A stretch of DNA of 64,000 nucleotides from Rhizobium brockwellii (GTDB lineage Bacteria > Pseudomonadota > Alphaproteobacteria > Rhizobiales > Rhizobiaceae): the NCBI RefSeq assembly GCF_000769405.2, contig NZ_CP053439.1, positions 4,446,001 through 4,510,000 of the forward strand. Reading direction: 5' to 3'. The translations under genes and the position numbers were made by a program. The notes below the pieces were generated by a model. The model worked only from the letters and a program-made list of their open reading frames with translations. It did not search any database and was not told where the DNA came from. Positions 20,083 through 31,500 of this stretch are shown piece by piece; position 1 is the first letter of the stretch, and each line of letters opens with the position of its first letter.

Positions 20083-21303
20083 GTGAACGAGACGCCTAAA
20101 CTGAATTCCTTCCGTTCCGGCCCCGATGAAGATGGCCGTTTCGGCATTTATGGCGGTCGTTTCGTCGCCGAAACGCTCATGCCGCTGATCCTCGACCTGC
20201 AGGACGAGTGGAACAGGGCAAAGAACGATCCGGCATTCCAGGCCGAATTGAAGCATCTCGGCGCGCATTATATCGGCCGCCCGAGCCCCCTCTATTTCGC
20301 CGAACGGCTGACGGCCGAACTCGGCGGCGCGAAGATCTATTTCAAGCGCGAGGAGCTGAACCATACCGGTTCGCACAAGATCAACAACTGCATCGGCCAG
20401 ATCCTGCTCGCCAAGCGCATGGGCAAGACCCGCATCATCGCCGAAACCGGCGCCGGCCAGCACGGCGTTGCCTCCGCAACCGTTGCCGCCCGTTTTGGCC
20501 TTCCCTGCGTCGTCTATATGGGCGCCACCGACGTCGAGCGTCAGGCGCCGAACGTTTTCCGCATGAAGCTGCTCGGCGCGGAAGTCAAACCGGTCACGGC
20601 AGGCAGCGGCACGCTGAAGGATGCCATGAACGAGGCGCTTCGCGACTGGGTCACCAATGTCGAGGATACCTACTATCTGATCGGAACGGCAGCCGGTCCG
20701 CATCCCTATCCGGAGATGGTCCGCGATTTCCAGTCGGTGATCGGTATCGAAGCGAAAGAGCAGATGCTGGCAGCCGAAGGCCGCCTTCCGGACCTGGTCA
20801 TCGCTGCCGTCGGCGGCGGCTCGAACGCCATCGGCATTTTCCATCCTTTCCTCGATGATCCCTCGGTCAAGATCGTCGGCGTCGAAGCCGGTGGCAAGGG
20901 CCTGCAGGGCGACGAACATTGCGCATCGATCACCGCCGGTTCGCCGGGCGTGCTGCACGGCAACCGCACCTACCTGCTGCAGGATGGTGACGGTCAGATC
21001 AAGGAAGGCCATTCGATTTCGGCGGGTCTCGATTATCCCGGCATCGGCCCCGAACATTCCTGGCTGAACGATACCGGCCGCGTCGACTATGTGCCGATCA
21101 TGGACCACGAAGCGCTCGAGGCTTTCCAGACCCTGACCCGCCTCGAAGGCATCATCCCGGCGCTCGAGCCCTCGCATGCCATTGCCGAGGTGATCAAGCG
21201 CGCACCGACGATGGGCAAGGACGAGATCATCCTGATGAACCTCTCCGGCCGCGGCGACAAGGATATCTTCACCGTCGGCAAGATTCTGGGAATGGGGCTG
21301 TAA
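20083..21303 (+). CDS. trpB: Tryptophan synthase beta chain
   Basis: PLP enzyme condensing indole with serine to give tryptophan. 406 residues from the GTG at 20083, six bases after AGGGAG (an upstream TTG at 20077 overlaps that site). The PLP lysine is in [12 protein letters not shown], and [17 protein letters not shown] and [14 protein letters not shown] are the substrate and phosphate loops. [17 protein letters not shown] and [11 protein letters not shown] complete the active site. trpA follows after 3 bases. Confidence 0.97.
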   Translation: MNETPKLNSFRSGPDEDGRFGIYGGRFVAETLMPLILDLQDEWNRAKNDPAFQAELKHLGAHYIGRPSPLYFAERLTAELGGAKIYFKREELNHTGSHKINNCIGQILLAKRMGKTRIIAETGAGQHGVASATVAARFGLPCVVYMGATDVERQAPNVFRMKLLGAEVKPVTAGSGTLKDAMNEALRDWVTNVEDTYYLIGTAAGPHPYPEMVRDFQSVIGIEAKEQMLAAEGRLPDLVIAAVGGGSNAIGIFHPFLDDPSVKIVGVEAGGKGLQGDEHCASITAGSPGVLHGNRTYLLQDGDGQIKEGHSISAGLDYPGIGPEHSWLNDTGRVDYVPIMDHEALEAFQTLTRLEGIIPALEPSHAIAEVIKRAPTMGKDEIILMNLSGRGDKDIFTVGKILGMGL

Positions 21304-21306
21304 GAC

Positions 21307-22146
21307 ATGACCGCACGCATGGACAAACGCTTTGCCGAGCTGAAGGCCGAGGGCCGTCCGGCGCTTGTGACCTATTTCATGGGCGGCGATCCCGACTACG
21401 ACACCTCGCTCGGCATCATGAAGGCGCTGCCGGAGGCGGGCTCCGACATTATCGAGCTCGGCATGCCCTTTTCCGATCCGATGGCCGACGGCCCGGCGAT
21501 CCAGCTGGCCGGCCAGCGCGCCCTGAAAGGCGGCCAGACGCTGAAGAAGACGCTGCAGCTGGCGGCTGATTTCCGCAAGACGAACGATGCGACGCCGATT
21601 GTGATGATGGGTTACTACAACCCGATTTATATTTACGGCGTCGAGAAATTCCTCGACGACGCGCTCACCGCCGGCATCGACGGCCTGATCGTCGTCGACC
21701 TGCCGCCCGAGATGGATGACGAACTCTGCATTCCGGCGATCCGCAAAGGCATCAATTTCATCCGCCTGGCGACGCCGACGACGGATGAGAAGCGCCTGCC
21801 GAAGGTACTGAAGAACACCTCCGGCTTCGTCTACTACGTCTCCATGAACGGCATCACTGGTTCGGCGCTGCCCGATCCGTCGCTGGTGTCAGGCGCGGTC
21901 GCGCGTATCAAGCAGCATACCAAGCTGCCCGTCTGCGTCGGCTTCGGCGTCAAGACGGCGGAACATGCAAAGGTCATTGGCGGTTCGGCCGACGGCGTCG
22001 TCGTCGGCACCGCGATCGTCAATCAGGTCGCGACCAGCTTGACGCATGACGGAAAGGCAACGGCGGACACGGTTCAAGCCGTTGCCACGCTGGTGCGCGG
22101 CCTTTCCACGGGAACACGTTCGGCGCGCCTTGTTGCTGCCGAATAG
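21307..22146 (+). CDS. trpA: Tryptophan synthase alpha chain
   Basis: Cleaves indole-3-glycerol phosphate to indole and channels it to TrpB. 279 residues of TIM-barrel sequence. The catalytic glutamate is in [17 protein letters not shown] and the catalytic aspartate in IVVDLPPEM; the phosphate site is [10 protein letters not shown]. Last gene of the trp run; a repeat element separates it from accD. Confidence 0.96.
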   Translation: MTARMDKRFAELKAEGRPALVTYFMGGDPDYDTSLGIMKALPEAGSDIIELGMPFSDPMADGPAIQLAGQRALKGGQTLKKTLQLAADFRKTNDATPIVMMGYYNPIYIYGVEKFLDDALTAGIDGLIVVDLPPEMDDELCIPAIRKGINFIRLATPTTDEKRLPKVLKNTSGFVYYVSMNGITGSALPDPSLVSGAVARIKQHTKLPVCVGFGVKTAEHAKVIGGSADGVVVGTAIVNQVATSLTHDGKATADTVQAVATLVRGLSTGTRSARLVAAE

Positions 22147-22163
22147 TTTGCGCACATTGGCAC

Positions 22164-22262
22164 AAAGCATGTCGCGCAAAAGTGTGCAGCGGTTTTGCGG
22201 CAACGACGTGCGGGAAACTAGGACCTAAAGCGCGGCAGATCGCGACGCGCCTTAGACTATCA
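22164..22262. repeat. Short intergenic repeat between trpA and accD, copy 2
   Basis: The first 34 bases (22164-22197) are identical to 14172-14205. GCGACGCGC recurs downstream in both. It occupies nearly the whole trpA-accD gap, so the transcript across this junction would carry its hairpin. Confidence 0.8.
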
Positions 22263-22274
22263 GGAGTATTCGAG

Positions 22275-23180
22275 TTGAACTGGATCACCAACTACGTTCG
22301 CCCGCGGATCAATTCCATGCTGGGCCGTCGCGAAGTGCCGGAGAACCTCTGGATCAAGTGCCCGGAAACGGGCGAGATGGTCTTCCATAAGGACCTGGAA
22401 GGCAACAAATGGGTCATTCCGGCGTCTGGTTATCACATGAAGATGCCGGCCAAGGCGCGCCTGGCCGATCTTTTCGACAATGGCGAATTCGAATCGCTGC
22501 CGCAGCCGAAGGTCGCGCAGGATCCGCTGAAGTTCCGCGATTCGAAGAAATATAGCGATCGCCTGCGCGACAGCCGCCTGAAGACCGAACAGGAAGATAC
22601 GATCCTCGCCGGTGTCGGAAAGGTGCAGGGACTGAAACTCGTGGCCGTCGTGCACGAATTCAACTTTATCGGCGGTTCGCTCGGCATGGCCGCCGGCGAG
22701 GCGATCGTCAAGGCTTTCGAGCGTGCGACATCTGAAAAGTGCCCGCTGGTGATGTTCCCAGCTTCCGGCGGGGCGCGCATGCAGGAAGGCATCCTGTCGC
22801 TGATGCAGCTACCGCGCACGACGGTTGCCGTCGACATGCTCAAGGAATCCGGCCAGCCCTATATCGTCGTGCTGACCAACCCGACGACCGGCGGCGTCAC
22901 GGCCTCCTATGCCATGCTTGGCGATATTCATCTGGCCGAGCCCGGCGCCGAAATCGGCTTTGCCGGCAAACGCGTGATCGAGCAGACGCTGCGTGAAAAG
23001 CTGCCCGAAGGCTTCCAGACCGCCGAATATCTGCTGGAGCATGGTATGGTCGATATGGTTGTCAAACGTCACGATATTCCGGAAACGCTGGCGCGCCTCT
23101 TGAAGATCCTGACGAAGAAGCCGGTTTCTGCGGCGAACGACATGAATGGCGGCGCGATTGCTCTGGCGGCAAGCGCCTGA
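22275..23180 (+). CDS. accD: Acetyl-CoA carboxylase carboxyltransferase subunit beta
   Basis: Transfers carboxyl from biotin to acetyl-CoA to form malonyl-CoA for fatty-acid synthesis, with AccA. 301 residues from a TTG at 22275, 7 bases after AGGAGT; the family N-terminus [19 protein letters not shown] begins there. The carboxyltransferase core is intact ([20 protein letters not shown], then [13 protein letters not shown] and [16 protein letters not shown]). Only one of the four zinc-ribbon cysteines of E. coli AccD remains ([18 protein letters not shown] in place of the second pair). It precedes folC. Confidence 0.95.
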   Translation: MNWITNYVRPRINSMLGRREVPENLWIKCPETGEMVFHKDLEGNKWVIPASGYHMKMPAKARLADLFDNGEFESLPQPKVAQDPLKFRDSKKYSDRLRDSRLKTEQEDTILAGVGKVQGLKLVAVVHEFNFIGGSLGMAAGEAIVKAFERATSEKCPLVMFPASGGARMQEGILSLMQLPRTTVAVDMLKESGQPYIVVLTNPTTGGVTASYAMLGDIHLAEPGAEIGFAGKRVIEQTLREKLPEGFQTAEYLLEHGMVDMVVKRHDIPETLARLLKILTKKPVSAANDMNGGAIALAASA

Positions 23181-23231
23181 TAACCGACAAGCAGGCGGGG
23201 TGCCGAATTGATACCCAGAGGCCAAACCGCG

Positions 23232-24560
23232 GTGAGTGAGGCAGCACAGGAGATCGACAAGCTCATGGGATTGCATCCCAAGGGTTTTGATCTGTCTCTC
23301 GACCGCATCACTCGTCTTCTCGATGTGCTCGGCAATCCGCACAGGAAACTGCCGCCGGTGATCCATGTCGCCGGCACCAATGGCAAGGGGTCGGTCACCG
23401 CCTTCTGCCGCGCCCTGCTCGAAGCCGGCGGCTACAGCGCTCATGTCCACACCTCGCCGCATCTCGTCAATTGGCACGAGCGTTATCGCATTGGTGTCAA
23501 GGGCGGACGCGGGCAGCTTGTCGACGACGCCGTTTTCGCCGAGGCCGTGCGCCGCGTGGCCGATGCCAATGCAGGACAGCACATTACCGTCTTCGAAATC
23601 CTGACGGCAGTCACTTTCATTCTGTTTTCCGAACAGCCGGCCGATGCTGCGATCCTCGAAGTCGGTCTCGGAGGCCGGTTCGACGCCACCAATGTCATTT
23701 CCGATCCGGCCGTTTCGGTGATCATGCCGATCTCGCTGGATCACCAGCCCTATCTCGGCGACAGGGTCGAGCTGATCGCGGCCGAAAAGGCCGGCATCAT
23801 GAAGCCGGGATTTCCCGTTGTCATCGGTCATCAGGAATATGACGCAGCTCTCGACGTGCTGATGTCGACGGCCGAGCGGCTGCATTGCCCGAGCGCCGTC
23901 TTCGGTCAGGATTTCATGGCGCATGAGGAATACGGCCGCCTCGTCTACCAGGACGAATTCGGTCTTGCCGACCTTCCGCTGCCGCGCCTCCCCGGCCGGC
24001 ATCAATATGCCAATGCCGCCGCCGCCATTCGTGCCGTCAAGGCGGCGGGTTTCACGGTCACCGAGACGATGATGGAAACGGCGATGAGTTCGGTCGAATG
24101 GCCGGGTCGGCTGCAGCGCCTGAGCGAGGGCCGGCTGCTGTCACATGCGCCCGCCGGCGCCGAGATCTGGATCGATGGCGGGCATAATCCGGGTGCCGGC
24201 GAAGTGATCGCCGAAGCCATGGCCAATTTCGAGGAGCGCCAATCTCGGCCGCTTTTCCTGATTACCGGCATGATCAACACCAAGGATCCGGTCGGCTATT
24301 TCAAGGCCTTTACCGGCCTGGTCGAGAAGGTTTTCTGCGTGCCGATCCGCGGCAGCGACGCGATGATCGACCCGGTAATATTGTCAAATGCGGCTTATGA
24401 TGCCGGTTTGGTTGCCGAACCGATGTTGACGGTCGGCGATGCGTTGGAAGCGATCAAAGCCGTTCTCGATCCAGAGGCATTGCCGCCGCGCATCCTGGTC
24501 GGCGGCTCTCTCTATCTCGTCGGCGACGTGCTTGCCGATAACGGCACGCCCCCGAAATGA
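23232..24560 (+). CDS. folC: Folylpolyglutamate synthase / dihydrofolate synthase
   Basis: Mur-ligase-family enzyme that makes dihydrofolate and adds glutamates to folates. 442 residues from the GTG at 23232; an upstream TTG at 23208 is a weaker choice. The P-loop is HVAGTNGKGSVTAF (about 46-59). The carbamylated-Lys/Mg region is EVGLGGRFDATNVI, and IDGGHNPGAGEVIAEAM and ITGMINTKDP are family motifs. The start is 51 bp after the accD stop. A bidirectional terminator ends it. Confidence 0.95.
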   Translation: MSEAAQEIDKLMGLHPKGFDLSLDRITRLLDVLGNPHRKLPPVIHVAGTNGKGSVTAFCRALLEAGGYSAHVHTSPHLVNWHERYRIGVKGGRGQLVDDAVFAEAVRRVADANAGQHITVFEILTAVTFILFSEQPADAAILEVGLGGRFDATNVISDPAVSVIMPISLDHQPYLGDRVELIAAEKAGIMKPGFPVVIGHQEYDAALDVLMSTAERLHCPSAVFGQDFMAHEEYGRLVYQDEFGLADLPLPRLPGRHQYANAAAAIRAVKAAGFTVTETMMETAMSSVEWPGRLQRLSEGRLLSHAPAGAEIWIDGGHNPGAGEVIAEAMANFEERQSRPLFLITGMINTKDPVGYFKAFTGLVEKVFCVPIRGSDAMIDPVILSNAAYDAGLVAEPMLTVGDALEAIKAVLDPEALPPRILVGGSLYLVGDVLADNGTPPK

Positions 24561-24573
24561 AGGCTGCGAAATG

Positions 24574-24602
24574 AAAAAAGCCCGGTCGAACCGGGCTTTT
24601 TC
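24574..24602. terminator. Bidirectional Rho-independent terminator between folC and trxA
   Basis: Stem GCCCGGT (24580-24586) / ACCGGGC (24590-24596) around CGA, extended by an A run on the left and TTTTT on the right. It is therefore a terminator for both converging transcripts. Confidence 0.92.
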
Positions 24603-24632
24603 GTCAATGTAATCTGAATTGGCCGAAATCAA

Positions 24633-24953
24633 TCAGGCAGCGCTCGAAATCCAGTTCGAAAGAGCCGTCTTCGGCTTTGCGCCGACAGAGATATCGGCAA
24701 CTTCGCCGCCCTTGAAGATTGCAAGGGTCGGAATGGAGCGCACACCGAACTGTGCAGCGAGTTCCGGGTTCTCATCGATATTCAGCTTGGCGACCTTGAC
24801 CTTGCCTTCCATCTCGACGGCGATTTCTTCGAGGCTCGGAGCAATCATCTTGCACGGGCCGCACCATTCGGCCCAGAAATCGACGACGACGGGTTCTGCG
24901 GATTCCAGAACTTCCGACTGGAAGTTATTGATATCGACTTTCACGGTAGCCAT
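24633..24953 (-). CDS. trxA: Thioredoxin
   Basis: Small cytosolic disulfide reductase. 106 residues from the ATG at 24953 ([16 protein letters not shown]), 7 bases after AAGGAG; the track-length start at 24989 is not conserved. Active site [16 protein letters not shown] (WCGPC at about 30-34); the cis-proline is in [13 protein letters not shown]. It is the last gene of the minus-strand run addB-addA-trxA, 75 bp after addA. Confidence 0.97.
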   Translation of the reverse strand: MATVKVDINNFQSEVLESAEPVVVDFWAEWCGPCKMIAPSLEEIAVEMEGKVKVAKLNIDENPELAAQFGVRSIPTLAIFKGGEVADISVGAKPKTALSNWISSAA

Positions 24954-25028
24954 GGGCTTCTCCTTTAACGGAATTGGGTGTTGAACCACATGTGATGGTG
25001 CGGTGCCGAATTTTCAATGTCCGGTATT

Positions 25029-28000
25029 TCACTTTGTCTTGACCGCTGCAAGCGCCAAACCGAGCGCCTTTTCGCTCAGCGTGAAGAGCGAGGCGTTCTC
25101 GGTATAGACAAGCATGCAATCGATACGCTTATCAGGATAGAGCGGCGTCAGGATCTCGCGATAGATCGCCAGCTGCGCCCGGTGCGCGAAGGGGATAGCC
25201 TCCTCTGATGCCGGCGGCACCCGATTGGTCTTGTAGTCGAGAATGACGACGCGATCGGCAAGGACGGCAAGCCGGTCGATGCGCCCGGAGACGGCATAGC
25301 GCCGATCTTCGAGCGTCAATGTTCCCATGATCGAAACCTCTGGCTGGGCCTGCGCACCGAGGACAGCCTGCAGGCCTTCCTCGTCCAATAGTTTCAGAAC
25401 CGAATCGACAAGCTTGCGCCGCTCGGCTTCCGGCCAGAATCGAGCCGCCCGTTCGGCATAGCGGCTCGCCGCATCAGGTCGCTCGGTAAGCGGAATTTCG
25501 GGAAGCGCCTGCAGCATGCGATGGATCAGTCTGCCCTTTTCCAGTGAGTGATCGCTGCGCACCCTCTCACCGAACAGCGGCGAGACCACCAGCAGGCCGC
25601 CCTCGTCTTCATCGACGATCGTCCCGGCGCCGGAAGGGCTGAGCGGCCGAGGAAGCTCAGCCTGCGGCGGCAATGGCCGCAACAGGCCGTCCGGCAGGGT
25701 CTGGTCGCTGCCGCGCTCTTCGCTGCGATCGACACGCTCGAAGCTTCGTTCCACCTGCGGCACACGCCATTTGATGCCTGGCCATTCCCCATCGGGACCG
25801 GAGAATGTGGTCGCCTCCACATGCGGATGGTCGTCGCGCAGTGCTGTCGAAATCATCATATGCCAGGTGTCGTTGTTCACGCGCACGCCACGATAGCCGC
25901 AGACGACCAGCCGGTCGGCGGCGCGCGTCATGGCGACATAGAGCAACCGGCGGTATTCTTCTTCCGCCAGCATCTGGATACGCGTCGCATCGTCCTGCGT
26001 CAGCGAATTGGCGAGATCGGAGACAGGAACCCAGACGGGCATCGGCGGCTCGTCGAGGCCGGTCTCGATCAGGCGAAGCTTCGGCAGATGGGTATGGGTG
26101 AAGGCCTTCGAACCGCCGTCGACGAGAAAAACGATCGGTGCTTCCAGACCCTTGGAGGCATGCACCGTCATGATCCGCACCTCGTTGCGTCCCTTGTCCT
26201 GCTCGCGCTTCATTACTGGGGCTTCGAGCTCCAGCGTCGAGATGAAGGATTGCAGCCCGGGAAGGCCGGAGCTCTCATGGTCGAGCGTGAAGGTCAGGAA
26301 TTCGTCGAGGATATCGCTGACCTCGGTGCCGAGACGGGCAAGGAATTGCCGCCGCCCGCCGTAGCTGCCCAGCACGCGCGCATAGAAATCGTGAACCGAA
26401 AGGCTCCTGGACTGCCGGAGAAACAGCTCCAGCCTCTCGACGGCAGCGCGGAAACGCTCGATGCCGTCGGCGGCGAAGCTTTTGAGATGGCTCCAGACGC
26501 TCTGATTGTCGCCGCGCAACGCGGCGATCGCAAAGATGTCATCCTCCGAGAGATCGAAAAGCGGGCTCTTGAGCACGGCGGTGAGCGAAAGATCGTCTTC
26601 CGGCAGAAGCAGGAAACGGCCGAGCGCCAGCAGATCCTGCACGGCGATATGGCTGGTCAGCACCAGCCTGTCCGCACCGGCGACGGGAATATCGCCGCGC
26701 CGCTTCAACGCGCGCGTCAACGCGTTAACGAAGGCGTCGCGCTTGCGCACCAGCACCAGGATGTCGCCGGCCTCGATCAGGCGCTCCTTGCCTTTGTCGA
26801 CGATCGTTTCGCGGCCGACGAGCGTGCCGATCGCATGGGCGATCCGCCGTGCGAGGATTGCGGCCGGCGCGCTTTCCGGCGTCGCGTCGAAGGGCGCCGT
26901 CCAGTCCTCCTCCTTCACCACCGCTTCCGGCGCAACCATCTCCCAGAGATCGACGGCGCCGGGATGTCCGATGCGGCTGGAACGATGCACGACCGGTTCG
27001 CCGAGCGCGCTGAGGCCGCGCGCGTTCTCGGGTGTCTTGAAAATGTGGTCGACGGCCTCGAGAACGTCGGCGGTCGAACGGAACGACAGCGGCAGCCGCA
27101 CGGAGGAAAAACTCTGCCCGCTGTCGGAAACGCGCCGCCGCGTCCGGTCGCTCTCCTCGGAAAAACGCTCAGGGCGCGCCCCCTGGAAGGAATAGATCGA
27201 CTGCTTTTCGTCGCCGACGGCAAATAGCGTGCGCACGATCGGCCGGGCGCTTTCGCCGGAGAAGAAATCTTCGGCGAGCGACTGGATGACGCTCCACTGG
27301 ATCGGGCTGGTATCCTGGGCTTCGTCGACGAGGATATGATCGATGCCGCGATCGAGCTTGTAATGGATCCAGGGGCCGACGCCACTTTTCGTCAGCAGGT
27401 CGGCGGTGCGGGTGATCAGGTCCTCGAAGTCGAGCTGGCTGCGCTGCTTCTTCAGCTCCTCATAGTCGTGATTCAGCCGGTCGGCGAGCACGAGCGCTGC
27501 ATGCGTGGCGCCGTACATCCGCATCAGCTTCAGCCGGTCGCGGCTTGCTGCGACATGCGCGCGGGCAATGGCGATGGCCTCCGCCAGCTGCGGTGCCTCG
27601 GTAAGCATGGCCTTGACGAGGAATTGCGAGTCCGCCTTGGGCTCGCCCTTGACGGTCAGAAAGATTTTCTCGAGGATCTCAGCGCGCCTTGCGTCATCGC
27701 GCTCCCGCCCGGCGAGCCTGAGGCCATAGGCAACCTCTTGCGCCTTCGCGCCGCCTTTCTTGTCGGCGAGCGAGAGATAAAGCTCCAGCGTGCCGCCCGA
27801 AAGCGCGGGCAATGGCCAATATTGCGCCGCGATCCGGTCTTCCGTATCGCCGACAGTTAGGCCAAGTCTTTTGCGCAGAACCATTTCCACGCCGCCTTGC
27901 TGTTCGGCTGTCGCCGTGAAACGACGAATGGCATTGCGGTTGGCGACGATGTCGCCGAGCAGATTCTCCAGTCCGGATTCGTCGCCGAGATTGAGCACGT

Positions 28001-28580
28001 AGGCGAACGCCTCGGCAAGGGCGTTGTCTTCCTCCGGCGCCGTTGCCGTCAGCAGCGCCCGGCGCGCATCGGAAAGCAGCGCCACCGCCGCGCGATCGTC
28101 GAGAACAGAGAAATGCCCGGCAACGTTGGCCTCCAACGGGAATTGATGCAGCAGTGCCTCGCAAAAGGCATGGATCGTCTGGATTTTCAGTCCACCGGGG
28201 GTCTCCAGCGCCTTGGCAAACAGCCGGCGGGCCTCGGCAAGCTTCAGTCCGTCGGGAGCCGTACCCTCGATCTGTGTGATCCGCCGGCTGAGGTCTTCAT
28301 CGTCAAGCACCACCCATTCCGCCAGTCGTTCGAAGACGCGGTTCGACATTTCCGACGCCGCAGCCTTGGTGTAGGTGAGGCACAAAATGGCGGAAGGCCG
28401 CGCACCTGATAGCAGCAGCCGGATGACGCGCTGTGTCAGCACATGTGTCTTGCCGGAACCGGCATTGGCCGAGACCCATGCTGAACGCAGTGGATCCGAG
28501 GCAATGGCCTGCTGGATGGTCGTCCAGCCGATCCAGGCGCCCGGATCGTCGTCGTTGGGAAGGGCGGTCACATCACTCAT
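25029..28580 (-). CDS. addA: Double-strand break repair helicase-nuclease AddA
   Basis: UvrD/RecB-type subunit of AddAB, which resects DNA ends for RecA loading. 1183 residues from the ATG at 28580 (a GTG precedes it in frame). Walker A is in WVSANAGSGKTHVLTQRVI (about 35-53), Walker B in DHILVDEAQDTSPIQW and motif III in VGDEKQSIYSFQGARP. Motif V/VI regions are VRIMTVHASKGLEAPIVFLV and RRLLYVAMTRAADRLVVCG. The C-terminal nuclease motif VVILDYKTNR is intact. It overlaps addB by 8 bp (translational coupling). Confidence 0.96.
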   Translation of the reverse strand: MSDVTALPNDDDPGAWIGWTTIQQAIASDPLRSAWVSANAGSGKTHVLTQRVIRLLLSGARPSAILCLTYTKAAASEMSNRVFERLAEWVVLDDEDLSRRITQIEGTAPDGLKLAEARRLFAKALETPGGLKIQTIHAFCEALLHQFPLEANVAGHFSVLDDRAAVALLSDARRALLTATAPEEDNALAEAFAYVLNLGDESGLENLLGDIVANRNAIRRFTATAEQQGGVEMVLRKRLGLTVGDTEDRIAAQYWPLPALSGGTLELYLSLADKKGGAKAQEVAYGLRLAGRERDDARRAEILEKIFLTVKGEPKADSQFLVKAMLTEAPQLAEAIAIARAHVAASRDRLKLMRMYGATHAALVLADRLNHDYEELKKQRSQLDFEDLITRTADLLTKSGVGPWIHYKLDRGIDHILVDEAQDTSPIQWSVIQSLAEDFFSGESARPIVRTLFAVGDEKQSIYSFQGARPERFSEESDRTRRRVSDSGQSFSSVRLPLSFRSTADVLEAVDHIFKTPENARGLSALGEPVVHRSSRIGHPGAVDLWEMVAPEAVVKEEDWTAPFDATPESAPAAILARRIAHAIGTLVGRETIVDKGKERLIEAGDILVLVRKRDAFVNALTRALKRRGDIPVAGADRLVLTSHIAVQDLLALGRFLLLPEDDLSLTAVLKSPLFDLSEDDIFAIAALRGDNQSVWSHLKSFAADGIERFRAAVERLELFLRQSRSLSVHDFYARVLGSYGGRRQFLARLGTEVSDILDEFLTFTLDHESSGLPGLQSFISTLELEAPVMKREQDKGRNEVRIMTVHASKGLEAPIVFLVDGGSKAFTHTHLPKLRLIETGLDEPPMPVWVPVSDLANSLTQDDATRIQMLAEEEYRRLLYVAMTRAADRLVVCGYRGVRVNNDTWHMMISTALRDDHPHVEATTFSGPDGEWPGIKWRVPQVERSFERVDRSEERGSDQTLPDGLLRPLPPQAELPRPLSPSGAGTIVDEDEGGLLVVSPLFGERVRSDHSLEKGRLIHRMLQALPEIPLTERPDAASRYAERAARFWPEAERRKLVDSVLKLLDEEGLQAVLGAQAQPEVSIMGTLTLEDRRYAVSGRIDRLAVLADRVVILDYKTNRVPPASEEAIPFAHRAQLAIYREILTPLYPDKRIDCMLVYTENASLFTLSEKALGLALAAVKTK

Positions 28581-31500
28581 CACCGCCCTCTTCGGTTTCG
28601 GCCGTCGACCATTCGGAGACGCGGGCGAGATGATCGTAGTCGCCGCCGAAATCGAATTGCTGGGCCGGGATCAGCCGCGAGGTAAAGCCTCTTTCGTTGG
28701 ATTGCAGCAACCCCACGAATTTGACCAGCTGGTCGATCGATTCGGCGGCGAGGTCCATCGCCGATTTCGCCTTGTCGCTACGGGCCGAGCTCTCGTTGTT
28801 GACAGTATCGACTTGGAAGCGGCTTCCGGGTCGCAGACGCACGTAGAGAAGGTCCTGCGGCACGAGGCTGCCGGCATCGCGGAAGGCACCGGCGCTCAAG
28901 GCGGCCGCTTCAAGCGCAAGCTGCGGATCGAGCAGCACGCGGGCCTGCGCCGGTGAGGGATTGTAGCCGGTCTTGTAGTCGATGATGTCGGCCGAGTGTG
29001 GTCCTGTGACGTCGATCCGGTCTGCGACGCCGGTAAGCCGGATATTGATCGGCTCCAGCTCCATACCGCCCCGTACCTCCGTCAGGGTTTTCAGGATGCC
29101 ATGCCGGCGTCCAGCTTCCCATTCGAGGAAGGCGCGGGCCACCGCGCGAAAGCGCGGCCGCCACACGGCATCGATATGCGGCGGCAACTTTTCCATGTCG
29201 AAAAGCTCGGAAAGGACGTGCTCCATCGCCGCTGCCGCATCCGGCGTGCCGGCGATGTGAGGCTCGCGGATGAAACGGTCGATGATCTTGTGGTAGAGCG
29301 TTCCGCGTTCGGCCGCCCCTGGATCGCGATTGAACGGGTCGACGGGGTCGAGCCGCAAGACACGGCGGGCATAGATGGCATAGGGATCTCGGCGCAGCCG
29401 GCCGACTTCACTAAAGGAATAGGATTTCGGCTGCAGCTTCAGCGGCGGTTTCGGCGAGGGGCGCTGCGCCGGCGCCTGAGCATCTCCCCGATCGATGAGA
29501 GCGGCCCATTGGAGGAACCGGTTGCCGCGTCCCTTCAATTCCGCTTCGAATGCCTCTCCGCCGAGCGCCAGCAGCCGCTGCAGCCAACGCGAGGCAACGG
29601 TCGGCGTCGAGCCCTGGCGCAGCGCGCGCGAATAGATCAGATGGCGCGTGCCGTTTGCCATCTCGAAATCATGCGCCAGCTGGCCGATGCGCCGCTCCGG
29701 CGGCTCGAGCCCGATCTCCGTCTTCATCATGCGCGGAATGAAGGGGTTGTTGGCGGTCTGTCCCGGCCAGGTGCCTTCGTTCAGGCCGCCGAGGATCAAC
29801 GTATCGACGCTCTGCAGGCGGGCTTCCAGCGTGCCGAAGATGAAGAGCCTCGGATGGCTGAGCGCTCGCGGCTTCACCGCATGACCGGCGGCGAGCGCCG
29901 CCATGATGTCGATCCATTGCGGTCCGTCGGCCTCCATCTGGCCGTCCGTGTCGATCACTTCACTGAGCAGGGCGGCGAGGGCGTCTCCTGCTTCGTTCGA
30001 CCAGAGATCGGCGAGATTGCCTTGTGGATCGACCGCGACCGCTTCAAGCGAACGGCCGGTGCGCTCCGCCCATTCCGACAATGTGAAGCGCACCGTTCTT
30101 CCGCGATCTTCCGGCCGGTGCCGCATCAGCGCCGAAGCCAGTGGCTCGGTCGCTTGTGCGACCCGCCGGACGAGGTCGAATGCGGCCTCGGCGGCCTCAG
30201 GCGAAAGCGCTTTTCGCCATTGCGGCGCGTGCCTGTCCAGGGCCTGTTCGGCAAGTTGGTGAGTGAGCAGCGATTCAAGCGTACTGATATCCACCTCTGC
30301 CACCCCGCCGCGCAGTGCCAGCAGCTCGAGAGCCTCTGTGGCGGAAATCAAGGCGTCGCGTTCCAGGCCGAAGCGGGCAAGCGGATGTTTGAGCAGCGAG
30401 ACGATCGCCACCGGATCGCCCGGCCGCAGCGCCGCCTCCAGCAGCAATTGCAGCAAGGTGCCCTGCGGCATGGCCGAAAGCGGCGTACCCGCCGAATCGT
30501 CGGCGAGGATGCCGAAGCGGGAAAGCTCGGCCATCACCCGCCGAGCGAGATTGCGGTCCGGAGTGATGAGTGCTGCCCGGCTCTCGCTGTCCTGTCCCGG
30601 TCTTTCCAGCGCAAGGCGGAGCGCGATGGCAATTGCGGTCGCTTCCTCGCGCTCATTGGCCGCTTCGATTAGCGAAATATCAGAGAAGGCCGAAGTCAGC
30701 GCGCCGGCCGGCAGGCCGTTCTTCCACGCCCCCCAGTCGCTGGTCGCCTCCGCCGGGGCAAGGGCCCGCGACAGGATTTCGGCGCGCCGCTCAAGATCGG
30801 CCTCCGGTCTGTCGAGGAGCGTGACATCGGCGCGTGTCAGCTTTAGCCGCTTGAGCAGCACCGACAGACCATATTGCGGATGGCTCCGGCTTGCGGGACT
30901 GGCGTGTTGGCCGGGCGCCGGTTCTGGCGCGACCATCTGCCAGTGCCCTTCGGGCATGGAGAGATCGAGACCCGGAAGCACGATCACACCTTCCGGTAGA
31001 TGGGCGACGGCGGCAATGAGATCGGCGGTGGCGGGAACGGACCCTGTCGAACCGGCGATGATGATCGGTCCGGCCGGTTTCGTCGCAGAAAGCCGGCTTG
31101 CTTCAGCCCGGAGAATGGCGTTTCTGTGCCGCGCCGGCGAGGATTTGCCGAGTTCGGACAGCCGCTCCGGCCAGAATGCGCTGGCGATCTGCAGGAACTC
31201 CGCCGTCAGCTGCCACCAGGCGGCATAGTCGCCGGTGTCGAGTTTCGACAATTCCGACCAGTCGAGATCCTCCGTCTCGATGGAATCGATCAATTCCGCC
31301 AGGTTACGGGCGAGCCAGATCGCATCCGCCGGGCTTGCCGGCGCAACGAGCGGCGAGTCCGAGTGGATGTGGCGGACGATCTCCGGCAGCTTGTTTCGCC
31401 AGGCGAGGATCAGGCGCGCAAGCTCCAGCAGACGGGCGATATTCGACAGCGGCTGGGCGAGATCGATCGTTGCCGGCAGCGCCTCGTCGAAATAGCCGCT

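Noticed and set aside
22147..22180. Sigma-54-like promoter (TGGCAC near 22158)
   Set aside because: The expected TTGC element at the right distance is absent, and the sequence runs into the repeat core.
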